Shown here: piece after piece, positions 9,086 to 15,987 of the stretch
How positions within the stretch are numbered: position 1 is the first letter of the stretch
Layout of the letters: each line of letters begins with the position of its first letter
NCBI RefSeq assembly: GCF_900106035.1
Contig: NZ_FNUC01000001.1
Coordinates: forward strand, 186,001-250,000
Direction: 5' to 3'
DNA from: Jiangella alba
Lineage (GTDB): Bacteria > Actinomycetota > Actinomycetes > Jiangellales > Jiangellaceae
Length of the DNA stretch: 64,000 nt
Made by a program: the position numbers and the translations under genes
The notes under the pieces: generated by a model
What the model saw: the letters and a program-made list of their open reading frames with translations, nothing else
Told to the model about the DNA's origin: nothing
The model's database searches: none

Positions 9086-10078
9086 ATGGGGAACCACGTC
9101 GCGACGGTGCCGATCGAGCGCTCCGTGGTGGTCGCGCGCACCATGAACGAGTCGGCCGAGGTCATCCGCCGGCTCTACATCGGCCACCAGCCGCGCCTCG
9201 GCCGCGACCACGCGGGGACGGAGTTCCGCGTCGTGTCGGCGCGCGCGGCGGTCCGGGCCGGCCCGCTCGGCGCCGACCGCGTCCACGTCACCGTCAACTT
9301 CCGGACCGCCACCGAGCCGTTCGGCTACCTGTTCGCGATGTCCGTCGTGCACGGCAGGTTCACCGCGACGGCCGGCGGCGAGGAGGTGCAGGCCGTCGCC
9401 GGCGACTCCCTGCTGTTCCCGCCCGGCGCGCCGGTGTCCGCGCGGTGGACCGACCTCGACGCCGGGATCCTGCGGCTGCCGATGTCGTGCGCCGCCGACC
9501 TCGCCGCGGAGCGGTTCGGCATCGACCCCGCCGACCTGCGGTTCGAGTCGATGTCCCCGGTGACGCCGCGGCTCGGGCAGTACTTCCGCAACGTGTGCGC
9601 GCTGGTCGGGCGCGAGCTGATGGCCGACGACTCCTCGGCGGCGCACCCGCTGGTCGCCGAGGAGCTGGTGCGCAGCGCGGCCGCCGCCGCACTGGCGACG
9701 TTCCCGAACACGACGATGACCGTCGCCCACTCCCCCGGGCCGGGCTACGTCGCGCCGCGGGCCGTGCGCCGTGCGGCGGCGTACATCGAGACGAACGCCG
9801 CCGCGCCGATCACGCTCGCCGACATCGCGGCGGCCGCCGGGATCGGGGCCCGCGCGCTGCAGTACGCGTTCGCCCGGCACCTGGGCACGACGCCGCTGGC
9901 GTACCTGCGCCGGGTGCGGCTCGAACGCGCGCACCGGGAGCTGCAGGCCGCCGACCCCACGTCCGGCGCGACCGTGGCCGCCGTCGCCGCGTCGTGGGGG
10001 TTCGCGAAGCCGGGCCGGTTCGCCATGGAGTACCGGCAGCAGTTCGGGCAGTCACCGAGCCGGACGCTGCGCACCTGA
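9086..10078 (+). CDS. AraC family transcriptional regulator
   Basis: A 330-residue regulator. The N-terminal ~200 residues form an AraC-binding-like sensor: FRTATEPFGYLFAMSVVHGRF, then AVAGDSLLFPPGAPV. The C-terminal double helix-turn-helix (about 230-328) includes ITLADIAAAAGIGARALQYAF and VAAVAASWGFAKPGRFAMEYR followed by FGQSPSRTLR. This last block is the most conserved AraC signature. The start MGNHVATVP at 9086 has GGGGG six bases upstream and is preferred over the longer frame. It is divergent from the LLM/F420 operon, which makes that operon a possible target. The ligand is unknown. Confidence 0.9.
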   Translation: MGNHVATVPIERSVVVARTMNESAEVIRRLYIGHQPRLGRDHAGTEFRVVSARAAVRAGPLGADRVHVTVNFRTATEPFGYLFAMSVVHGRFTATAGGEEVQAVAGDSLLFPPGAPVSARWTDLDAGILRLPMSCAADLAAERFGIDPADLRFESMSPVTPRLGQYFRNVCALVGRELMADDSSAAHPLVAEELVRSAAAAALATFPNTTMTVAHSPGPGYVAPRAVRRAAAYIETNAAAPITLADIAAAAGIGARALQYAFARHLGTTPLAYLRRVRLERAHRELQAADPTSGATVAAVAASWGFAKPGRFAMEYRQQFGQSPSRTLRT

Positions 10079-10090
10079 GCGGTGGGCACG

Positions 10091-11035
10091 TCAGTCGGTG
10101 CGGCACATGCCGTTGCACTCGAACCCACACAGGTCGCCGCAGCCTGTCTCTGACCTCCGACAGATCCACATTCCGCGGCGACAGGGGTGGCCGTGGCACC
10201 AGACGTAGCGCGTGTCGCAGTCGCAGTCCGGCGCCCGGGCCGCGAGCGCCGCGGTGCCATCGTCCGGACCCAGCGTGCCCAGCAGGGCGTACGCGTCCGA
10301 CTCCCCGAACGCGGCGACGGCGTCGGCGTGCAGGTCGAGTAGGGCGTCGTCCGGACGGCCGCCGGGCGCGTGGGCGGCCGGGTCGGCGGCGATCGCGACG
10401 GCGTCGTCGACCACCGCTCGCTGTGCCGCCGTCAGCCCGGTCCGGGCCGCGTCGAACCGGGTGAGGTGCTCCACCCAGAGCGTGCTGCGGACGGCTACCG
10501 GGTGCGCGGCGTAGATGGCCCGCCGGTACGCCACGGGATAGGCGGCGAAGGCGTCGTAGCCGGCCGGTAGCGCGTCGCGGTGCGCGTCGACCCACGCCTG
10601 CGCGGCCGTGCGGGTGCGCTCGGCGAACGTGGGCGGCCGGCCGGCGATCACCATCCCGGCCACGACCACCGCACCGGCGCCCAGCCGAAGGAACCCGGCC
10701 CGGTCGTGGACCGGACGATCCAGCGGGCGCCCCGCCGCTTCGCGGCGCAGCCGGCCCAGCGCGCGCAGCACCCCCGCCGACGTGCGCGGGCCGAGCCGGC
10801 GGGCCAGCGGGACCGCCATCCGGGCGCCGGTCCACGCGCTCACCGCGTCGCCGTCGACGCGCAGCAGGGTCGGCGCCCATTCGGGGTCGCCGGCCCGCCG
10901 CCGCCAGTCCTCGACGTCGGGGTGGCGCAGTGGCAGCACCTCGAGCCGGTCCCCGGCGGCCCTGGCGACGGCGGCCCAGATCTCGCGGCAGGTGCCGCAC
11001 GAGGCGTCGAAGGCGAGGACCCAGCGAACGGTCAT
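10091..11035 (-). CDS. Thioredoxin-like protein with fulvocin C-like cysteine-rich tail
   Basis: A 314-residue protein of unusual build. Residues 1-85 resemble a thioredoxin-like domain of the thiol-disulfide type: FDASCGTCREI with a C13-x-x-C16 pair, and a cis-proline-like WAPTLL at 53-58. One membrane segment follows (about 115-132, FLRLGAGAVVVAGMVIAG). The rest should lie outside the cell and contains SLWVEHLTRFD-like sequence typical of proteins annotated as bacteriocin fulvocin C-related. The tail holds nine cysteines (271, 273, 280, 285, 292, 299, 303, 307, 311) in CDCDTRYVWC...ETGCG...CNGMC. The spacing resembles fulvocin C of Myxococcus as I remember it. The start at 11035 has AGGAGGA four bases upstream. 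Whether the tail is released as a peptide or works as part of a redox protein is unknown. No protease or immunity gene is adjacent. Confidence 0.75.
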   Translation of the reverse strand: MTVRWVLAFDASCGTCREIWAAVARAAGDRLEVLPLRHPDVEDWRRRAGDPEWAPTLLRVDGDAVSAWTGARMAVPLARRLGPRTSAGVLRALGRLRREAAGRPLDRPVHDRAGFLRLGAGAVVVAGMVIAGRPPTFAERTRTAAQAWVDAHRDALPAGYDAFAAYPVAYRRAIYAAHPVAVRSTLWVEHLTRFDAARTGLTAAQRAVVDDAVAIAADPAAHAPGGRPDDALLDLHADAVAAFGESDAYALLGTLGPDDGTAALAARAPDCDCDTRYVWCHGHPCRRGMWICRRSETGCGDLCGFECNGMCRTD

Positions 11036-11114
11036 GGCGTCCTCCTCGCGAGCGGTGGACGCCAGCATGGGCCGGCGAAGCGTCACGCCGACGTCAGATC
11101 GGCGTCGCCGCCGG

Positions 11115-11456
11115 TCAGCCCCGGCGGTTGAGGCGGCGCAGCTGCGCGATGCGGATGGTGCCGACGATGGTCGCCAGCAGCCCGGCGCCAGCGGCCGCGA
11201 TCAGAAGCGCGACGGCGAGCGGCACGGTGCCGTTCATCCAGAGGAACGTGACGTCGACGGTCTCGGTGTTCTGCGCGATGAACACGATCAGCAGGCCGAG
11301 CACCAGCACCGTGACGCAGATGCCGACCCAGACCGCGCCGGTGCGCGAACGGGGCAGTTCGCCGCCGCGCTTGCCGTTCGTCGCCTCGCCGCTCGGCGCG
11401 TCGCCGTCGTCGGGAGGGGCCGTGCCGGCCGGGCGGTCGTCGTCGGGCGTGGTCAT
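11115..11456 (-). CDS. LapA domain (DUF1049) membrane protein
   Basis: A 113-residue protein with a hydrophilic, acidic N-terminus (1-38) and two hydrophobic helices: [24 protein letters not shown] (about 40-63) and [24 protein letters not shown] (about 78-101). [26 protein letters not shown] is the LapA/DUF1049 core, found in small inner-membrane proteins involved in envelope assembly in Gram-negatives. Its job in actinobacteria is not established. The ATG has the strong ribosome site GGAGGTGATC. It is 79 bp downstream-facing relative to the fulvocin-like gene's start and on the same strand, but the long gap argues for its own promoter or terminator. Confidence 0.85.
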   Translation of the reverse strand: MTTPDDDRPAGTAPPDDGDAPSGEATNGKRGGELPRSRTGAVWVGICVTVLVLGLLIVFIAQNTETVDVTFLWMNGTVPLAVALLIAAAGAGLLATIVGTIRIAQLRRLNRRG

Positions 11457-11538
11457 GCGATCACCTCCCCGTGGTCACCGCGGTGACACTCGTCACACTA
11501 GCCACCCGCACCCCGCCCAGCAGGCGTTTCCGGGGATC

Positions 11539-11573
11539 GCTTCGCTATATAGTGAAGCCACTTCACTATGAAG
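11539..11573. promoter_or_regulatory. Promoter and overlapping inverted repeats before the ABC exporter
   Basis: A TATAGT -10 box lies at 11548-11553. A near-palindrome covers 11539-11558 (one mismatch between arms). A perfect inverted repeat AGTGAAG-CCA-CTTCACT lies at 11551-11567, across the expected transcription start. A third copy of the half-site, CTTCA-CTA-TGAAG, lies at 11561-11573. The repeated TTCACTAT half-sites suggest cooperative binding by a dimeric repressor. No such regulator gene is next to the exporter. Confidence 0.6.
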
Positions 11574-11587
11574 CCAAGGAGGCATCC

Positions 11588-12532
11588 ATGACGCTCGCCA
11601 TCGAGACCGCCGGGCTGCGCAAGCGGTTCGGCGAGGTCAGCGCGCTCGACGGACTGGACCTGACGGTCGAGCGCGGCGTGGTCTACGGGCTGCTGGGTCC
11701 GAACGGCGCCGGCAAGACGACCGCCGTCCGGGTGCTCGCGACGCTGCTCGCCGCCGACGAGGGCGAGGCCCGGGTGCTCGGCCACGACGTGCGGCGCGAG
11801 GCCGACGCCGTCCGGTCCCGGCTGTCGCTGACCGGGCAGTACGCGTCGGTCGACCAGGACCTCACCGGGGCGGAGAACCTGACGCTGATCGGCCGGCTGC
11901 TCGGTCACACCGGCCGGGCGGCGCGCGAGCGGGCCGCCGAGCTGCTGGCCGCGTTCGACCTCGCCGACGCCGCCGGCCGTCCGGTCAAGCAGTACTCCGG
12001 CGGCATGCGGCGCCGGCTCGACATCGCCGCCAGCATCGTCGTCACCCCCGACCTGCTGGTCCTGGACGAGCCGACCACCGGCCTCGACCCGCGCAGCCGC
12101 GCCGACGTGTGGCGCATCGTCCGGGCGCTGGCCGCGCAGGGCACCACGATCCTGCTGACCACGCAGTACCTCGAGGAGGCCGACGCGCTGGCCGCCCGGG
12201 TCGCCGTCGTCGACGGCGGACGGGTGGTCGCCGAGGGCACGCCGGGCGAGCTGAAGGCGTCCGTCGGCGCCGCCCGGCTGCACGTCCGGTTCGACGACGC
12301 CGGCACCGCCGCGGCCGCGGCCGGCACGCTGCGCTCGTCGTTCGGCCTCGACGTCGTGCACGAGCCGGGCAGCGGCGCGCTCACCGCGCCGGTCGACGAC
12401 CCGGAGCGGGCGACGGCGATCCTCGCCGAGCTGACCCGCCGGCACGCCCCCGTGACCGGCTTCTCGCTCGACCGGCCCAGCCTCGACGAGGTGTTCCTCG
12501 CTCTCACCGCACGCCAGGAGGTGTCGTCATGA
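11588..12532 (+). CDS. ABC transporter ATP-binding protein, DrrA type
   Basis: A 314-residue cytoplasmic ATPase. Walker A is [13 protein letters not shown] near residue 40, the signature is [14 protein letters not shown] near 140, and Walker B is [16 protein letters not shown] near 160. The switch histidine region is replaced by TTQYLEEAD, as in DrrA proteins. The C-terminal ~80 residues match the DrrA-type extension ending [14 protein letters not shown]. It powers the permease encoded by the next gene (ATGA overlap), forming a two-gene exporter for hydrophobic compounds such as antibiotics or lipids. The ATG at 11588 has AAGGAGG upstream; a longer frame reaches back through the operator region and is not used. 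Confidence 0.9.
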   Translation: MTLAIETAGLRKRFGEVSALDGLDLTVERGVVYGLLGPNGAGKTTAVRVLATLLAADEGEARVLGHDVRREADAVRSRLSLTGQYASVDQDLTGAENLTLIGRLLGHTGRAARERAAELLAAFDLADAAGRPVKQYSGGMRRRLDIAASIVVTPDLLVLDEPTTGLDPRSRADVWRIVRALAAQGTTILLTTQYLEEADALAARVAVVDGGRVVAEGTPGELKASVGAARLHVRFDDAGTAAAAAGTLRSSFGLDVVHEPGSGALTAPVDDPERATAILAELTRRHAPVTGFSLDRPSLDEVFLALTARQEVSS

Positions 12533-13320
12533 CCATCGAGTCGCTCACCGGCGGCCCGCGCCCGCACCGGGCCGGCGCCGTCGCCACCACCGCCGCCTAC
12601 GCCCGGCGCGGCCTGCTCAAGCTGCGCCGCGTGCCCGAGCAACTGGTCGACGTCACCATCGGCCCGATCCTGCTGCTGGTCATGTTCACCTACGTGTTCG
12701 GCGGCGCGATCTCCGGCACGACCGGCGACTACCTGCAGTTCCTGCTGCCCGGCATCCTGGTGATGGGCGTGCTGCTCACCGCCGTCCAGTCCGGCGTCAC
12801 GCTGCAGGCCGACCGCTCCTCAGGCGTCGTCGACCGGTTCCGCTCGCTGCCCGGCTGGCGGGCCGCGCCGCTGGTCGGCGCCGTGCTGGCCGACTCCGTC
12901 CGGTACGCCGCGACGGCCGCCATCATCGTCGTCACCGGGCTGCTGCTCGGGTTCGACGCCGGCGGCGGCGTGCTCGGCGTGCTGGCCGCCGCGCTGCTCG
13001 TCGTCGTGTTCGCGTTCGCGCTGTCGTGGCTGTTCACGACACTCGGCCTGGCGGTACGCAACGCCGGCGCCGTGCAGGGCATCGGGATGATGGCGGTGTT
13101 CCTGCTGGTCTTCGTCAGCAACGTGTTCGTCGACCCCGCGACCCTGCCCGGCGTCGTGGCCGCGTTCGTCGACGTCAACCCGATCTCGCACCTGGTCGAC
13201 GCGGTGCGGGCGCTGCTGTACGGCGACCCGGCCGGGCCGGAGGTCGCGCTCACCCTGGCCGAGGCCGCCGCCGTCACCGCCGTGTTCGCCCCGCTCACCG
13301 CGCGGCTGTACGGGCGGTGA
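12529..13320 (+). CDS. ABC transporter permease, DrrB (ABC-2) type
   Basis: A 263-residue permease with six hydrophobic segments. [22 protein letters not shown] opens the first; [34 protein letters not shown] is the ABC-2 permease signature loop. [33 protein letters not shown] near the end matches DrrB proteins. The ATG overlaps the stop of the ATPase gene (ATGA), so the two subunits are made together. The 3' end overlaps the convergent LysR gene by 26 bp. The exported compound cannot be predicted; no biosynthetic cluster is adjacent. Confidence 0.9.
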   Translation: MTIESLTGGPRPHRAGAVATTAAYARRGLLKLRRVPEQLVDVTIGPILLLVMFTYVFGGAISGTTGDYLQFLLPGILVMGVLLTAVQSGVTLQADRSSGVVDRFRSLPGWRAAPLVGAVLADSVRYAATAAIIVVTGLLLGFDAGGGVLGVLAAALLVVVFAFALSWLFTTLGLAVRNAGAVQGIGMMAVFLLVFVSNVFVDPATLPGVVAAFVDVNPISHLVDAVRALLYGDPAGPEVALTLAEAAAVTAVFAPLTARLYGR

Positions 13321-14191
13321 GCGCGGCGGCCTCGCCGAGCGCGTCGAGCAGCGCCGCCGTTGCCGGCGGGTCCGGCGGGTCGCCGTAGGTGGCGGCGAAG
13401 ATCCGCCGCGGCGGCACGTCGAGGCGGGTGACGGTGACGGCGGGGTCGCGGTGGGCGCGCAGCGCCAGCCCGGGGATGGTCGTGACGCCCAGGCCGGCGG
13501 CGACCAGGCTCTGCATGACGACCATGTCGTCGGTGGTCGAGGTCAGCCGCGGCGTGAACCCGGCCCGCTCGCACAGCTCGACGAGGTGGGCGCGGCACCG
13601 CTGGCAGCCGCCGATCCACGCGGCGTCGCGATGGTCGGCCAGCGGGCCGCCGCCGGCGCCGTCGCCGCCGGTGAGCAGGTACAGCGGGTCGTCGAGCAGG
13701 TGCCGCAGCCGGACGCCGTCCTCCTCGGGCGCCGTCTCGTCGTAGCGGAAGATCACCGCGACGTCGGCCCGCCCGGCCCGCAGCAGCCGCAGCGCGTCGT
13801 CGGGGTGGGCGTCGGCCAGGCCCAGCTCCAGGCCCGGGTGCCGCTCGGCGAGGACGGCGGCGGCGCGCGGCACCAGCGCGCTCATGACCGAGCCGAAGCC
13901 GGCCAGCCGGACCCGGCCCGCCCGCAGCCCGACCAGCGTCGACAGCTCGGCCGCCGCGGAGTCGACCCGGCCGATGATCTCGGCCGCGCGCTCGGCCAGC
14001 AGCCGGCCGGCCTCGGTCAGACGGATGCCGCGGCCGACCCGCTGCAGCAGGTGCGCGCCGGTCTCGGTCTCGAGCCGGGCGAGGTGGTGGCTGAGCGACG
14101 GCTGCGTGTAGTGCAGTTCGCGCGCCGCGGCCGTGACCGAGCCGTGCCGGTGGACCGCGTCGAGGATCCGAAGCTGCACCAAGCTGACCAT
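13295..14191 (-). CDS. LysR family regulator, likely of the adjacent LysE exporter
   Basis: A 298-residue LysR protein. The N-terminal winged helix is LRILDAVHRHGSVTAAARELHYTQPSLSHHLARLETETG (shown in part), with typical LTEAGRLLAERA linking to the effector domain. The effector domain (about 90-295) contains two Rossmann-like lobes. It is divergent from a LysE/RhtB exporter gene, a pairing like lysG-lysE in Corynebacterium, so an amino acid or related small molecule probably activates the exporter through this protein. The C-terminus overlaps the DrrB gene. Confidence 0.9.
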   Translation of the reverse strand: MVSLVQLRILDAVHRHGSVTAAARELHYTQPSLSHHLARLETETGAHLLQRVGRGIRLTEAGRLLAERAAEIIGRVDSAAAELSTLVGLRAGRVRLAGFGSVMSALVPRAAAVLAERHPGLELGLADAHPDDALRLLRAGRADVAVIFRYDETAPEEDGVRLRHLLDDPLYLLTGGDGAGGGPLADHRDAAWIGGCQRCRAHLVELCERAGFTPRLTSTTDDMVVMQSLVAAGLGVTTIPGLALRAHRDPAVTVTRLDVPPRRIFAATYGDPPDPPATAALLDALGEAAALTARTAAR

Positions 14192-14265
14192 TCATAGAGC
14201 CTACTCATGAGTCAGCACGGAAACTGGCATTGGACCTATCTATGCTGGCCGGGCAGGCTTTTCCC
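14192..14265. promoter_or_regulatory. LysR/LysE divergent promoter region
   Basis: A 74-bp region between the two starts. The perfect palindrome CTCATGAG at 14204-14211 lies 20 bp from the LysR start. It could be part of the LysR binding site, but a full T-N11-A box could not be fixed with confidence. Confidence 0.3.
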
Positions 14266-14892
14266 ATGACGACCTTCGCCCTCGCCGCCCTCGTGCTGAT
14301 CATGCTGCCGGGTCCCGACCAGGCCCTCATCACCCGCAACGCGCTCGTCGGCGGCCGCACCGGCGGGCTGCTGACGATGACCGGCGGCGTGCTCGGCCTG
14401 GCGGTCCACGCGACCGCCGCCGCGGTGGGGCTGTCGGCGCTGCTGCTGGCCTCGGCGACGGCGTTCACCGTGCTGAAGATCGCCGGCGCGGCGTACCTGC
14501 TGTGGCTGGCCGTGCAGTTGCTGCGCTCGGCGGCGCGGTCGCGGCGCTCGCCCGCGGCCGCCGGCGAGGTGGTGACGGCCCCGCCGCGGCGCTGGGCCTA
14601 CCTGCGTCAGGGCTTCCTGTCGAACGCGCTCAACCCCAAGGTCGCGCTGTTCTTCGTCACGTTCCTGCCGCAGTTCCTGTCCGCCGGCGCGGGCTCGGCG
14701 CGGGCCGAGGCGCTGCTGCTCTCGGCGGTGTTCGCGCTGCTCTACCTCGCCTGGTTCGGCCTCTACGTCGCCGCCGTCGACCGGCTGGGCCGCTGGCTGC
14801 GACGTCCGGCCGTCAAGGCCCGCATCGAGCAGGCGACCGGCGTGCTGCTGGCCGCCGTGGCGATCAGGCTGGCGACGGCGGCGAGCCACTGA
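14266..14892 (+). CDS. LysE/RhtB family amino acid exporter
   Basis: A 208-residue membrane protein with six hydrophobic segments. The front FALAALVLIMLPGPDQALITRN has the L-x-P-G-P-(D/N) motif of the family. Later GFLSNALNPKVALFFVTFLPQFL is the second family signature (N-P-K). Such proteins export lysine, threonine, homoserine or toxic analogues. The start MTTFALAAL at 14266 matches the usual family start; TTG 14230 and ATG 14242 are in-frame alternatives. It faces a LysR gene that probably controls it. Confidence 0.85.
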   Translation: MTTFALAALVLIMLPGPDQALITRNALVGGRTGGLLTMTGGVLGLAVHATAAAVGLSALLLASATAFTVLKIAGAAYLLWLAVQLLRSAARSRRSPAAAGEVVTAPPRRWAYLRQGFLSNALNPKVALFFVTFLPQFLSAGAGSARAEALLLSAVFALLYLAWFGLYVAAVDRLGRWLRRPAVKARIEQATGVLLAAVAIRLATAASH

Positions 14893-14901
14893 CCACGGGC
14901 G

Positions 14902-15354
14902 TCAGTCGTCAGCCAGGTTCGCCAGCTCGTCCGGCGGCAGCGCCGACAACTCCGTCAGGGCCCGGACGAACCCGCGGCGGTCGGTGGCCGGCAGCCGGGA
15001 CAGCAGCCGGTCCTCGCGCGACCGGATGCCGGCGGTGATGGCCCGCCGCACCCGGCGGCCCTCGTCGGTGATGGCGAGCAGCCGCACCCGGCGGTCGTCG
15101 GGGTCGGGGGTCCGGGTGATCAGCCCGGCGTCCTGCAACTCGTCGAGCGTGCCGATGATGCGGGTCTTGTCGGCGCCGATGGCCTCGGCCAGCGCGGCCT
15201 GGGTGCGGATGGGCGTGCGGTCGAGCGCGGTGAGCACGGAGTAGCCCCACATGGCGACGCCGTGCGCGTCGAGCACGGGCTGCTCTACCGCGAGCAGCGC
15301 CCGCACCACGGGGTACATCATGGCGGCGAGGTCGCGGCGGTCGTCGGACGGCAC
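14902..15354 (-). CDS. MarR family regulator
   Basis: A regulator of about 150 residues. The winged helix is in the middle: TQAALAEAIGADKTRIIGTLDEL is the recognition part, and LITRTPDPDDRRVRLLAITDEGRR is the wing with the D-x-R motif of MarR proteins. Two starts are possible: GTG at 15354 (used here) or TTG at 15378. A TATGAT -10 box on the minus strand lies just upstream of the TTG, so the GTG would give a short leader. It is divergent from the TIGR03086 gene and may control it. The effector is unknown. Confidence 0.85.
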   Translation of the reverse strand: MPSDDRRDLAAMMYPVVRALLAVEQPVLDAHGVAMWGYSVLTALDRTPIRTQAALAEAIGADKTRIIGTLDELQDAGLITRTPDPDDRRVRLLAITDEGRRVRRAITAGIRSREDRLLSRLPATDRRGFVRALTELSALPPDELANLADD

Positions 15355-15393
15355 GTTCCGAAAATACCAATGGCGCAATCATAAGCGGAGGCG

Positions 15394-15399
15394 TACGAT
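15394..15399 (+). promoter_or_regulatory. -10 box of leaderless TIGR03086 gene
   Basis: TACGAT ends six bases before the ATG at 15406. This spacing puts the transcription start at or next to the A of the start codon. The only GGAGG is 15 bases away, too far to act as a ribosome site. Confidence 0.4.
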
Positions 15400-15405
15400 C
15401 AGCGC

Positions 15406-15987
15406 ATGCACATCATCGACCTCGACGCCCGGGCGGTCCGGGCCAGCGCCGAGCTGGTCGCCACGGCCACCGCCGCCGACCTCTCCAAGCCCACCCCGTG
15501 CCTCGGCTGGACGCTGTACGGCCTGCTGGCGCACATGACGACGCAGCACTACGGGTTCGCGGCCGCCTCGCGCGGCGACGCCGACCCCGCCACCTGGAAG
15601 CTGTTGTCCCTCGGCGACGACCCGGTCCGCGCCTACCTCGAGTCCGCCGACCACGTCATCGCCGCCTTCGCCGCCGACGGCGTGCCCGAGCGCGCGTTCC
15701 CGCTGCCCGAGTTCCGTCCCGAGCCGTTCCCCGCCGAGCAGGCCGTCAGCTTCCACCTGGTCGACTACGTGGTGCACGCCTGGGACGTCGCGAAGACGCT
15801 CGGCGCCGAGGTGACGTTCGACGACGACGTCCTCGACGCCGCCCACGCCGTGGCCGCCGTCGTCCCGGCCGGGCCTGTGAGGGTGGTGCCGGGTGCGGCG
15901 TTCGGGCCGGTGGTGCCGTGGGAGGGAGGGTCGCGGCTGGACCAGTTGGTCGCCTACCTGGGCCGGTCGCCCGTCTGGCCGGCCTGA
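15406..15987 (+). CDS. TIGR03086 family metal-binding protein (DinB/mycothiol-type fold)
   Basis: A 193-residue protein of the TIGR03086 family, related to mycothiol-dependent maleylpyruvate isomerase. Signature parts are DLSKPTPCLGWTLYGLLAHM near residue 25-45 and HLVDYVVHAWDVAKTLG near 118-134, whose histidines would bind a divalent metal in the four-helix DinB fold. Members are assumed to be thiol-dependent transferases or isomerases, using mycothiol in actinobacteria. The substrate is unknown. It probably starts without a leader. It is divergent from a MarR gene. The 3' end overlaps the convergent MMPL gene by 34 bp. Confidence 0.85.
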   Translation: MHIIDLDARAVRASAELVATATAADLSKPTPCLGWTLYGLLAHMTTQHYGFAAASRGDADPATWKLLSLGDDPVRAYLESADHVIAAFAADGVPERAFPLPEFRPEPFPAEQAVSFHLVDYVVHAWDVAKTLGAEVTFDDDVLDAAHAVAAVVPAGPVRVVPGAAFGPVVPWEGGSRLDQLVAYLGRSPVWPA

